Assembly (NCBI GenBank): GCA_016282215.1
Contig: JAEEKC010000076.1
Span: forward strand, 1 to 12,176
Length of the DNA: 12,176 nucleotides
Direction of reading: 5' to 3'
From: Lachnospiraceae bacterium
GTDB taxonomy: Bacteria > Bacillota > Clostridia > Lachnospirales > Lachnospiraceae
Positions 1 through 7,073 of the stretch are shown here, in pieces (within the stretch, counting starts at the first letter, position 1; every line of letters starts with the position of its first letter). The position numbers and the translations under genes were made by a program. Below the pieces are notes generated by a model that had not been told where the DNA came from, did no database searches, and saw only the letters and a program-made list of their open reading frames with translations.

Positions 1-1232
1 AGCATGACGGTTGCTCCTTCCGTACAATGCTCAGGCGATGAATACTCCGGCTCGCAATGACTAAGACCGTCTTTGGACTGTACAAAGATCATGGTAGTGG
101 GAAGCATGTATGCTGCAAACTGCGCGTCGTGTCCGGCTCCTGAGTGGATGAACTGATGAGATACTCCGATTTCCTCTGCGGCTTCTTTCACAAAGCCGAC
201 CAGTTTCTTTTCCCAATATACAGTGTCCCGATTCCAGGCTTTCTCCACCTCACAGGTGCATCCTGCCCAGATTTTGTCAGCACAGCTCTTCACGATGGCA
301 AGCACTTTTTCAAGCACCGCAGGATCCTCATGTCTCGCATCAAAGGAAAAATCGAAGAAATCGGGCACACAGGTATGTACGCAGGGATGGCATACCACCT
401 CACCCGTGGTATAAACAAGATCGGAATACCCCAGCTTATCGATCTCCTCGTGGAGGTAAGTAAGCGCCATAGAAGCTGCAAGAAATGCATCTTTTCTCTT
501 GGGCATCGGGAAAGTTCCGGCATGTGTGGTCTGTCCGTAGAACCGGAGTCTGTAGTTAAACATACCCAAAACGCAGTCTACAACGCCGATATCATTTCCC
601 GCATCCTCCAGAATCGGTCCCTGCTCGATGTGTGTCTCAAACATGTACAGATAATTCTCTGGGGAAAGACGATATTTTTTGTCTCCCTTAAATCCAGAGG
701 CCTCAAGTGCCTCACCAAAGGTGCTCTTACCGTCAAGAATACTCTTTGATGCCATCATATCTTCGAACCTGAACTTGGCACGGATATCCTCCGGCAAATA
801 GTCATAGCACACGATGCCAGAGCACATCATTGCAGGAGGATACAGGGATCCCTCCTCATTAGTCCAGATCATGGCCGTCAGGGGATGCTTATGTGGAATG
901 TTCTGTTCAGCAACGGTTTCAAGCACTTCCATTGCCGACATAACGCCCAGGATACCGTCATAATTTCCGCCGTTTTTCACGGAGTCACAGTGAGACGCCA
1001 TAACAATCCTTTTTGCCGAAGGATCGCTTCCTGCAAGGGTTGCATAGATATTGGCCACGTCATCGATCTCGATTGTTGCACCGATAGCTTCCATCCGCCG
1101 GATGAACTCGTTTCTTGCCTGAATTGCTGCAGGGGAAAGGGAGTATCTGGTGATACCGCCGTGTCCCGCATCTCCGTAGGTTGAAAATGTTTTGATCTTA
1201 TCTGTCATTCTTTCTAAACTGCACTTATACAT
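1..1232 (-). CDS. M20 N-carbamoyl amidohydrolase, probable beta-ureidopropionase (3' end outside window)
   Basis: Reading the minus strand from the ATG at 1232 gives about 410 uninterrupted codons to the window edge, close to the usual length of 410-420, so only the last few residues are missing. The protein has the hallmarks of the M20 hydantoinase/carbamoylase family: SHCDS near residue 80 (H81), GGNYDGILGV (D92), WTNEEGS (E126/E127), FETHIEQGP (H201), the dimerisation/substrate motif GQTTHAGT, GHDA near 369, and a C-terminal LSHCEPE (H392). These His/Asp/Glu residues match the family's di-metal ligands. The family includes N-carbamoyl-L-amino acid hydrolase, allantoate amidohydrolase and beta-ureidopropionase. 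Following dihydropyrimidinase and PreA, beta-ureidopropionase (N-carbamoyl-beta-alanine to beta-alanine, CO2 and ammonia) is the best inference. It starts 18 bp after preA, with an AAGGAAGGG ribosome site. Likely cytoplasmic. Confidence 0.9.
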   Translation of the reverse strand, partial: MYKCSLERMTDKIKTFSTYGDAGHGGITRYSLSPAAIQARNEFIRRMEAIGATIEIDDVANIYATLAGSDPSAKRIVMASHCDSVKNGGNYDGILGVMSAMEVLETVAEQNIPHKHPLTAMIWTNEEGSLYPPAMMCSGIVCYDYLPEDIRAKFRFEDMMASKSILDGKSTFGEALEASGFKGDKKYRLSPENYLYMFETHIEQGPILEDAGNDIGVVDCVLGMFNYRLRFYGQTTHAGTFPMPKRKDAFLAASMALTYLHEEIDKLGYSDLVYTTGEVVCHPCVHTCVPDFFDFSFDARHEDPAVLEKVLAIVKSCADKIWAGCTCEVEKAWNRDTVYWEKKLVGFVKEAAEEIGVSHQFIHSGAGHDAQFAAYMLPTTMIFVQSKDGLSHCEPEYSSPEHCTEGATVM

Positions 1233-1250
1233 ATGTAATCCCTTCCTTTC

Positions 1251-2750
1251 TTATCTTTTCTTGGGTACACGGATTCCCGCCGATGATATGGAGCATGTCG
1301 GACATACCAGTTTGCACAGCTGACAGCCCACACATTTTTTCGGATCAAGCACTGGCTTGCCGGAGCTGCCGCTCATCCCGATTGCCTGATGCCCACCGTC
1401 ATAACAGGAAATGTAACAACGTCCGCATCCCACACAGGTTTCCTTGTTAAACTTCGGATACTCAATGGTGTCACGGTCCAGCTTTTCCGTATCCACCACC
1501 TGATCAAGACCAGCGCCGATCAGATCATTTACCTTCTCCATTCCGGCAGCGGACAGGTAATCGGAAAGACCCTCTGATAAATCATCAATGATCCTGTAGC
1601 CGTATTGCATGACCGCCGTGGTAATCTGCAGCGTTTCACATCCCATGGCCAAAAACTCAGCGCCGTCTCTCCATGTTTCGATTCCGCCCATACCGGAGAT
1701 CGGTACAGCCGCTGTCCGCGGATCTTTTTTCATGTCGTTAATGAACCGAAGCGCTATGGGCTTTACCGCTTTTCCGGAATAACCGCCGACAGAACATTTA
1801 CCCGCCACCTTCGGTGCACTGCCGAAGTCCGACAGATCCACATTCATGATGCTCTTTATCGTATTGATGGCTGCCAGTCCGTCCGCCCCTGCGGCAATGG
1901 CTGCTGCAGCCGGTTCTTCCATTCTGGTAATATTCGGAGTCATCTTGGCAAGGATCGGAAGCTTCGTCCCACGTCTGGTTGCTGCCGTGTATTTTGTCAC
2001 AAGCTCCGGGTTGGTTCCCACGTCGCTTCCCAGTCCCTCTCCTACCATCTGCGGGCAGGAAAAATTGCACTCGATGATGTCCGCTCCCGCTTCCTCCATC
2101 AAACCTGCCAGCCGGGTCCATTCATCTTCGTTTTGTCCCATAATGGATGCAATGATCACCTTTGTGGGGTAATCCTTCTTCAGTCGCTTCAGGAAACCCA
2201 GATTTTCCTCCAGAGTGTGATCCGAAATCTGTTCGATATTTTTAAAACCCACAAAAGGGTTGTCCTCTTTCTCAAGGGCTCCGAATCTGGGAGAAACCTC
2301 GTTGGGAACAAAAAGTCCGATGGTCTTAAACGCGACTCCCGCCCAGCCAAGATCAAAGGCTTTTGCAACCATCTCGTAGTTGCTTCCCACCACGGAAGAA
2401 GAAAGCAAAAATGGATTTTCAAATTTCACACCCAAAAAAGTGACCGAAAGATCTGTTTTCTTCTCCGGTACCACGACGGCCTCTGCAAACAGGTCTTTGA
2501 AAAGCTCCGGTATCTCTATGGCTCTGTCAACGGCGCATCGTCTGCAGGCTTCCATACACGGCGCACTGCAATCCGCACACGCGTTTTCCTTTCCGAGTTT
2601 TCTCGCTGCGCCTGTTATATTGTCAAAGCGCAGGGAACGTATGATTCCTGAAACATCAAGGCCCTTGGGACACACCTTCTTGCAGGGAGCATCATGGCAC
2701 ATCAGACATCTGCTTGTATTCACTTTCCTTCGGATTTCTTCATATGCCAT
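1251..2750 (-). CDS. preA: PreA-type dihydropyrimidine dehydrogenase with an added N-terminal Fe-S domain
   Basis: This 499-residue protein should reduce uracil or thymine to the dihydropyrimidine in the cytoplasm. Residues 15-27 hold CxxCxxxxCxxxCP and residues 58-72 hold five further Cys, resembling Fe-S domain I of eukaryotic dihydropyrimidine dehydrogenase. Residues about 98-400 form the FMN-binding dihydroorotate dehydrogenase-like barrel (FKTIGLF, ECNFSCPQ, LAKMTPN, AAINT, SGMGGIETW). The C-terminus has two ferredoxin motifs, C439xxC442xxC445xxxC449 and C473xxC476xxC479xxxC483P. Four [4Fe-4S] clusters are therefore possible. E. coli PreA, as I recall it, is about 411 residues and lacks the N-terminal Fe-S domain, which belongs to its partner PreT. 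No PreT-like FAD/NAD(P)H subunit is in this window. The start is supported by AAAGGAGG 8 bases upstream. The gene lies 19 bp after the dihydropyrimidinase gene. Family is clear; direction and substrate are inferred from context. Confidence 0.92.
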   Translation of the reverse strand: MAYEEIRRKVNTSRCLMCHDAPCKKVCPKGLDVSGIIRSLRFDNITGAARKLGKENACADCSAPCMEACRRCAVDRAIEIPELFKDLFAEAVVVPEKKTDLSVTFLGVKFENPFLLSSSVVGSNYEMVAKAFDLGWAGVAFKTIGLFVPNEVSPRFGALEKEDNPFVGFKNIEQISDHTLEENLGFLKRLKKDYPTKVIIASIMGQNEDEWTRLAGLMEEAGADIIECNFSCPQMVGEGLGSDVGTNPELVTKYTAATRRGTKLPILAKMTPNITRMEEPAAAAIAAGADGLAAINTIKSIMNVDLSDFGSAPKVAGKCSVGGYSGKAVKPIALRFINDMKKDPRTAAVPISGMGGIETWRDGAEFLAMGCETLQITTAVMQYGYRIIDDLSEGLSDYLSAAGMEKVNDLIGAGLDQVVDTEKLDRDTIEYPKFNKETCVGCGRCYISCYDGGHQAIGMSGSSGKPVLDPKKCVGCQLCKLVCPTCSISSAGIRVPKKR

Positions 2751-2769
2751 TTATGTCTCCTCCTTTCCC

Positions 2770-4137
2770 TTACGGCTTCGGGATGCGCTTTACAAAATTA
2801 CCTTCCCCGGGGGTACCCACATAGTCTCCGTCATCATAGACAAGCTTTCCGCGAAGATAGGTCTGCACCGGATAACCATGAAGTTTTTTGCCTTCCCAGA
2901 TGGTATGGTCGTAATCGGAATGCATATTGTCTACGCTGATGGTAAAATCTTTTTCCCTGTCATAGATCACAATGTCCGCATCTTTTCCAACAGCGATTTC
3001 GCCTTTGTTCTTACAGCCGAAGATTTTTGCTACATTTGTAGAACAAACCTCAACCACCTTCTCAAAGGGGATCTTTCCGGAATTAGCCGCATCCAGCATA
3101 TAGGGATACAGGTTCTCTACCCCTGCGCATCCGTTGGGAATCTTGGTAAAGTCATCTTTTCCCCAATCCTTCTCATAGCTTTGGAACGGACAGTGGTCCG
3201 TTGCCACCGTATCAATAAAGCCGCTCCTTAACGCTTTCCACAGAGCCTCCAGACTCTCCTGTCCTTTCATGGGCGGCGAGCACACAAAGTTTCTTCCGTC
3301 CTCTCTCTTGTAAACATCACAGGTAAACTCCAGATACTGGGGACAGGTTTCCACATAGAGTTCGTGGCCCTCTTCCTTCGCTTTGATGCAGGCTTCCAGT
3401 CCTTCCTTGTCCGCCATGTGCACGATATAAACCGGCGCATCAAGATGTGTTGACCAGTGAACAACTCTCTTATCCGCCTCCGCTTCAACAAATTCCGGTC
3501 GACTCATGTAATGGTACCAGGCACCGGTTTTGCCTTCCTTCAGATATTGCTCGATCCGCAGATCGATCAGATCCGGGTTCTCGGCATGTACATTGATCAT
3601 GGCACCAAGCTCCTTTGCCCGTAAAAGCAAAGTTGCCAGCATACCGTCATCCACCATCATGCCTTCTTTTTTATATACCAGGAAGCACTTAAAACTTGTG
3701 ATTCCCTCCTCCACTGCCTTCTCCATCTCCTCTAAGATCTCACCGTCGTTTAAGTTAGTGATGCAGCAGTGAAATGCATAATCACAACAAGCTTCTTCTT
3801 CAAGCACAGCCTTCTTGGAATTTACGAGTCCGAGGATCGTCTCACCTTTATGCTGTACGGGATAGTCAAAAATAGTAGTTACACCTCCGCAGACAGCAGC
3901 CCGGGTTCCGGACAGATAACTGTCGGCGGATACCGTTCCTCCGAAAGGCATTGCCATATGTGTGTGCGCATCGATGGCTCCGGGCAAAACCAGTTTACCC
4001 GTGGCATCCACCGTTTTCTTTGCTTCGTAATCCAAATCCCTGCCGATGGCAACGATGATGCCGTCTTTTACCGCAACGTCTGCTGCGTAACTCCCCACGG
4101 CTGTTACAACTGTTCCGTTTTTAATCAAAAGATCCAT
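2770..4137 (-). CDS. hydA: Dihydropyrimidinase / D-hydantoinase
   Basis: A cyclic amidohydrolase of 455 residues that opens dihydrouracil or dihydrothymine to the N-carbamoyl-beta-amino acid. The expected metal-site residues are present: H58 and H60 in DAHTH, the lysine that is carboxylated in this family (K150 in SFKCFLVYK), H184 in NVHAEN, H240 in YIVHMAD and D314 in ATDHCPF. Y155, the conserved active-site tyrosine, is also there. ETCPQYL and CSPPMKG are further family signatures. An upstream in-frame ATG at 4155 would add six residues but has no ribosome site. The ATG at 4137 has AAGGGG seven bases upstream, so it was chosen. The length is normal (about 455-480). It is followed after 19 bp by preA and preceded by the ABC binding-protein gene across a 74-bp gap with a strong hairpin. 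Hydantoinase activity on other cyclic ureides is possible, but the PreA neighbour favours pyrimidines. Confidence 0.95.
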   Translation of the reverse strand: MDLLIKNGTVVTAVGSYAADVAVKDGIIVAIGRDLDYEAKKTVDATGKLVLPGAIDAHTHMAMPFGGTVSADSYLSGTRAAVCGGVTTIFDYPVQHKGETILGLVNSKKAVLEEEACCDYAFHCCITNLNDGEILEEMEKAVEEGITSFKCFLVYKKEGMMVDDGMLATLLLRAKELGAMINVHAENPDLIDLRIEQYLKEGKTGAWYHYMSRPEFVEAEADKRVVHWSTHLDAPVYIVHMADKEGLEACIKAKEEGHELYVETCPQYLEFTCDVYKREDGRNFVCSPPMKGQESLEALWKALRSGFIDTVATDHCPFQSYEKDWGKDDFTKIPNGCAGVENLYPYMLDAANSGKIPFEKVVEVCSTNVAKIFGCKNKGEIAVGKDADIVIYDREKDFTISVDNMHSDYDHTIWEGKKLHGYPVQTYLRGKLVYDDGDYVGTPGEGNFVKRIPKP

Positions 4138-4144
4138 AAAAACA

Positions 4145-4152
4145 CCCCTTTT
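4145..4152 (-). promoter_or_regulatory. Ribosome binding site that fixes the dihydropyrimidinase start
   Basis: On the minus strand AAAAGGGG lies seven bases before the ATG at 4137 and overlaps the codons after the alternative ATG at 4155. The alternative start has only CCACCAATATAA before it. This favours initiation at 4137. Confidence 0.75.
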
Positions 4153-4163
4153 CATTTATATTG

Positions 4164-4189
4164 GTGGCGACGGGTAAAACCGTCGCCAC
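4164..4189. other. Perfect 10-bp intercistronic stem-loop between binding-protein and dihydropyrimidinase genes
   Basis: GTGGCGACGG at 4164-4173 is the exact reverse complement of CCGTCGCCAC at 4180-4189, with a 6-base loop. The stem is GC-rich. On the minus (transcribed) strand it is followed by CAATATAA rather than a T-run, so it does not look like a Rho-independent terminator. I infer a role in mRNA processing or 3'-end protection that lets transporter and enzyme segments have different transcript levels. No separate promoter for the enzyme genes is visible in the 74-bp gap. Confidence 0.7.
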
Positions 4190-4211
4190 ATAATGACTTC
4201 TGCGTTTTATC

Positions 4212-5366
4212 TTAGTTTCCAAAGTTTTCCGGTTTGTATACAAGTACCAGTCCCGATCTCTGATAAATCTGCGCGATCTCCACAAGATCCATACCGCTGG
4301 CATCCGCACATGCAAGGTTTGTTTCCCAGGTAACACCGAAATCTACGGTTCCGTTGTTTACTGCAGTTGTCTCTGCGATATCACCACCGCCGGATACGAT
4401 ATCCACATTCTCAAAACCGGCCTCTGTATAGTATCCCTTATCAAGCGCTACGTAGTAACCCATAAATTGAGCCTGTGGTAACCACTTCAGCTGAATGGAA
4501 ACGCTCTTTTTTTCTACATCAAATGTTCCCTCAGATGCCTTTGCTGCCTCATAAAAGCTCTTATCACGAATATCATCCAGCGACATAGACTGGAAGGTAT
4601 CGTTTGCTCCGGAGTCATCCAGTTTCACATATTTCTTTGCAATATCCAGGGTCTGTTGCATAGCCTCATCATCCATGTAACCGACCTCTGTTGCTGCTTC
4701 ACCCTTTGTATCCGTAGAAACGAGCTTCGCCACCTCAGTCGCCATGTATGCCTGGTGTTCAGGTGATACGGAGGAACCATACTCATAGCAGATCTCCGCT
4801 GCCTCTTCAGGATGATCCTTTGCATACTCCCAACCTTTCAAGGATGCATAAAGGAATGCTGCAACTGTCTCAGGGTTTTCCTTCGCGAAGGTTTTCGTAC
4901 AGAAAATGTTATCCTCCATCATGGCAACACCTTCATCGTTCATGTCGATATAGTTTACGCTGTCGCCATAGCCGTAACCGCCGTCATAATCATTTTTTAC
5001 AAGTCCCAGCTCGTTGTAGGTCATGGCTGAAGCAAGTGTGATGGAATCATCATCAAAGCCGTCCATAGTGAAATCCTGACTCAGGTAATCCGTCGGAAGT
5101 TCGTATTTTGCAAGCAATGCCAGAATCTCATACTCATTACCAAGCCCCCAGTTACCGACTTTTCCGGCATCGGCTGCTGCCTTGATCACATCCTCAGAGC
5201 TAAGCTCTGCAGGTGCTTCGCTCTCTGCCATCTCTTTCGTAGCTTCGGCCGCTTCCGGCACCGTTGTTGATGTAGCTTCCGCTTCTTTTCCGCAACCGGC
5301 AAGTAATCTCATAGCCATTGTTGCCATAACAAGTACACTCGCGATTTTTCTCATTCTTTTTTTCAT
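4212..5366 (-). CDS. NMT1/THI5-family ABC substrate-binding lipoprotein, circularly permuted
   Basis: A 384-residue extracellular solute receptor for the adjacent NitT/TauT-type importer. The start is the ATG at 5366, which has AAAGGAG eight bases upstream; an earlier TTG-initiated extension has no support. Residues 1-24 are a lipoprotein signal (KKRMRK, hydrophobic core, LLAGC) with C25 as the lipidated cysteine, followed by an Ala/Glu-rich linker to about 60. The domain order is unusual. Residues 68-270 (VGNWGLGNEYEIL, AMTYNELGLVKNDYDG, IDMNDEGVAM, EENPE-like helix, YGSSVSPEHQAYM, MQQTLDIAKKY) are normally the middle and C-terminal part of the family. Residues 289-384 (IQLKWLPQAQFMGYYVALD, KGYYTEAGF, GGGDI, DFGVTWETN, QRSGLVLVYK) are normally the N-terminal part, and the gene stops right after them. 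All parts appear present, so this reads as a circular permutation rather than a truncation. The ligand is probably a pyrimidine or ureide, inferred from context. Confidence 0.9.
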   Translation of the reverse strand: MKKRMRKIASVLVMATMAMRLLAGCGKEAEATSTTVPEAAEATKEMAESEAPAELSSEDVIKAAADAGKVGNWGLGNEYEILALLAKYELPTDYLSQDFTMDGFDDDSITLASAMTYNELGLVKNDYDGGYGYGDSVNYIDMNDEGVAMMEDNIFCTKTFAKENPETVAAFLYASLKGWEYAKDHPEEAAEICYEYGSSVSPEHQAYMATEVAKLVSTDTKGEAATEVGYMDDEAMQQTLDIAKKYVKLDDSGANDTFQSMSLDDIRDKSFYEAAKASEGTFDVEKKSVSIQLKWLPQAQFMGYYVALDKGYYTEAGFENVDIVSGGGDIAETTAVNNGTVDFGVTWETNLACADASGMDLVEIAQIYQRSGLVLVYKPENFGN

Positions 5367-5374
5367 AATAGAAA

Positions 5375-5381
5375 CTCCTTT
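5375..5381 (-). promoter_or_regulatory. Ribosome binding site that fixes the binding-protein start
   Basis: AAAGGAG on the minus strand lies eight bases before the ATG at 5366. The reading frame stays open upstream to a TTG at 5402, but this ribosome site and the start of a normal signal peptide (MKKRMRK) place initiation at 5366. Confidence 0.8.
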
Positions 5382-5406
5382 CATCTTTTGATTTATATTC
5401 AACTGA

Positions 5407-6261
5407 TCAGCTATATCTTCTCAGCAGAATACTTTGAAATGCCATCAGGATCATATAAGCTGCAATGCCGATCAAGCAGGCTGTTGCGATATAGGCCCAT
5501 GCAGTTGCGTATTGTGCCAGAACAATATTTTCCCGGATCTGTCTTCCCACACCGGTGATGTACTCGGCAAAATACTCGCTTACGATGGCTGTCATGATGC
5601 TGGCCGGTACCGAAACCTTCAGTGCCGTAAAAACGTAGGGCAGGGAATTGGGAAGTCGCAGCTTCCAAAGTGTTGTTCTCTTAGGTGCTGCGTAGATCGC
5701 CATCAGATCCTCCGAAAACGGTTTGATCTCGGTCAGCCCTCTGTAGGCATTCAGTCCCATGTCAGCCGCGCAGATCAGTGTGACTACGATGATCTTCGAG
5801 ATCATGCTCCGTATGCTTGCTTCATCGGACAGATCTTTGGTCCAGTTGTTCAGCACCGGTGCGATGGCCACCACCGGGACGGAAGCAAATGCGCCGAGCA
5901 CCGCCGGACCTCCCATACCGATTTTCGGAAACAGGGCTGCTAAAACCGCAACAAGATATCCGAGAAGACTTCCGATCACCAGACCGATGACCGCAACACT
6001 GACGGTTGCACCGGTATTCTCCAGGATCTTATCCATGTTGTCTCTCATGATCTCTCCGATCTTATTCAGAAGGGGAAGGGTAAAGGTATCTGTGTGAAAC
6101 CACCCATGCAGGATCTGCCCCTGCCACAGTCCCACAAGAACCGCTCCAAAAATAAGGGGATATACCACCGTGGTGATCTTCTGCCACTTTTTGCTTTCTT
6201 TCGCCCGCTGCCTAAGGCTCTTGCGGCGGCCGATCTTTTGTAATCTGATTTCCTTCTCCAT
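5407..6261 (-). CDS. ABC transporter permease (NitT/TauT type), second permease
   Basis: A 284-residue inner-membrane permease of the binding-protein-dependent (BPD_transp_1) family. A basic N-terminus (to about residue 27) is followed by hydrophobic segments near 31-47, 86-112, 117-138, 154-170, 207-228 and 252-280. The EAA-type cytoplasmic loop that contacts the ATPase is seen around 184-222 (EDLMAIYAAPKRTTLWKLRLPNSLPYVFTALK, quoted here only to locate it: its key features are the AA-P-K core and the conserved LP.SLP.....LK). The frame is open up to an ATG at 6303, but the ATG at 6261 has a perfect AGGAGGT seven bases upstream and begins two bases after the stop of the upstream permease, so it was chosen. 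The binding-protein gene follows after 40 bp. It likely pairs with the 6264-7073 permease as a heterodimer. Confidence 0.9.
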   Translation of the reverse strand: MEKEIRLQKIGRRKSLRQRAKESKKWQKITTVVYPLIFGAVLVGLWQGQILHGWFHTDTFTLPLLNKIGEIMRDNMDKILENTGATVSVAVIGLVIGSLLGYLVAVLAALFPKIGMGGPAVLGAFASVPVVAIAPVLNNWTKDLSDEASIRSMISKIIVVTLICAADMGLNAYRGLTEIKPFSEDLMAIYAAPKRTTLWKLRLPNSLPYVFTALKVSVPASIMTAIVSEYFAEYITGVGRQIRENIVLAQYATAWAYIATACLIGIAAYMILMAFQSILLRRYS

Positions 6262-6263
6262 AT

Positions 6264-7073
6264 TCAACACCTCCTCCAGGGTGATACGCTGTACTCGATC
6301 CATCCGATCACCTTACTGACGATGATTCCGATAAATGCCGAAAAGAATACGATCAGCCAGAATACGTAAATGCTCATAGCGTGTTTTAGTGACTGTGACA
6401 ACAGGCAACCGAGTCCTCCGTCGCCCTGCAGCGTATCAACCAGAATGGATGCCGTTACTGCCATGGGTGCTGCGATCTTTAATCCTGTAAAAAAGTAAGG
6501 GATCGCCGATGGGATCAGCACCTTTGTATAAATCATGCGGGTTTTGGCTGCGCAAATGTGCATCAGATCATATTTTTCTTTTTCCACCGCCTTAAATCCG
6601 GCCAGGGTATTGGTGGCAACCGGGTAAAAACTCAGGATCGCCGCGATCACCACCCGGCTCACATTGATATCTCCCGTTATGGCCAGAATGATGGGCGCGA
6701 TGCCCAACACCGGGATCAGCTGGATCAGCATAAGATACGGGAAAAGGAGTTTTTCCACTACGCCTGATAATTTCATCAAAAGTGCGAAGACAAATCCGCT
6801 CACTGCTCCGAAGAAAAAACCAAGTAAGGCTCGAAGGAGGGTTGCCCGGGCGCTGTCAAATACCGCCTGCAGCGCCGTCATACCTCCCGCTACCTTCTTG
6901 CCTGAAGCAGCTGCCCCTATGATCTGCCAAAGATGCGGCAGGATGTTTTCCGGTGTTCTCTTGGCACCTGCCACCACATATGCTCCGACCTCCCAGGCGA
7001 TTACCAGCAGCAGGACCCACAAAAGGGAAGAAAACCACTTTTTATTTGTGATCTTATCCAGCTTTCTTATCAT
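6264..7073 (-). CDS. ABC transporter permease (NitT/TauT type), first permease
   Basis: A 269-residue inner-membrane permease of the same family as its downstream neighbour but clearly divergent from it. Hydrophobic segments lie near residues 15-34, 80-100, 108-132, 138-155, 208-228 and 236-256. The EAA loop near 163-200 (KYDLMHICAAKTRMIYTKVL, then IPSAIPYFFTGLK) is intact. The ATG overlaps the stop of the ATPase gene as ATGA (bases 7070-7073), a sign of translational coupling, and AAGGAGG lies nine bases upstream. Its stop is two bases before the next permease start, whose ribosome site is inside this gene. It should form the transmembrane channel with the second permease. Two different permeases in one NitT/TauT operon suggest a heterodimeric importer. 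Confidence 0.92.
   Translation of the reverse strand: MIRKLDKITNKKWFSSLLWVLLLVIAWEVGAYVVAGAKRTPENILPHLWQIIGAAASGKKVAGGMTALQAVFDSARATLLRALLGFFFGAVSGFVFALLMKLSGVVEKLLFPYLMLIQLIPVLGIAPIILAITGDINVSRVVIAAILSFYPVATNTLAGFKAVEKEKYDLMHICAAKTRMIYTKVLIPSAIPYFFTGLKIAAPMAVTASILVDTLQGDGGLGCLLSQSLKHAMSIYVFWLIVFFSAFIGIIVSKVIGWIEYSVSPWRRC
6269..6275 (-). promoter_or_regulatory. Ribosome binding site that fixes the second permease start
   Basis: A consensus AGGAGGT on the minus strand, inside the 3' end of the upstream permease gene, is seven bases before the ATG at 6261. It supports that start over the in-frame ATG at 6303. Confidence 0.8.

Noticed and set aside
144..749. Plus-strand open frame of 201 codons at the left end
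   Set aside because: It lies wholly antisense to the M20 amidohydrolase, whose metal-ligand motifs run through the same DNA; the frame has no recognisable features.
1605..2651. Long plus-strand open frame (348 codons) opposite preA
   Set aside because: It is antisense to a strongly conserved gene, its translation is rich in His, Cys, Arg and Ser without a recognisable motif, and it has no promoter or operon context. It is a codon-usage shadow of preA.
2380..3231. Plus-strand open frame (283 codons) across the preA-hydA junction
   Set aside because: It runs antisense through two genes with intact catalytic motifs and shows no family features of its own.
4212..5366. Binding-protein gene as a truncated or frameshifted pseudogene
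   Set aside because: The frame is intact from a good ribosome site and lipoprotein signal to the stop, and both halves of the domain are present, only in swapped order.
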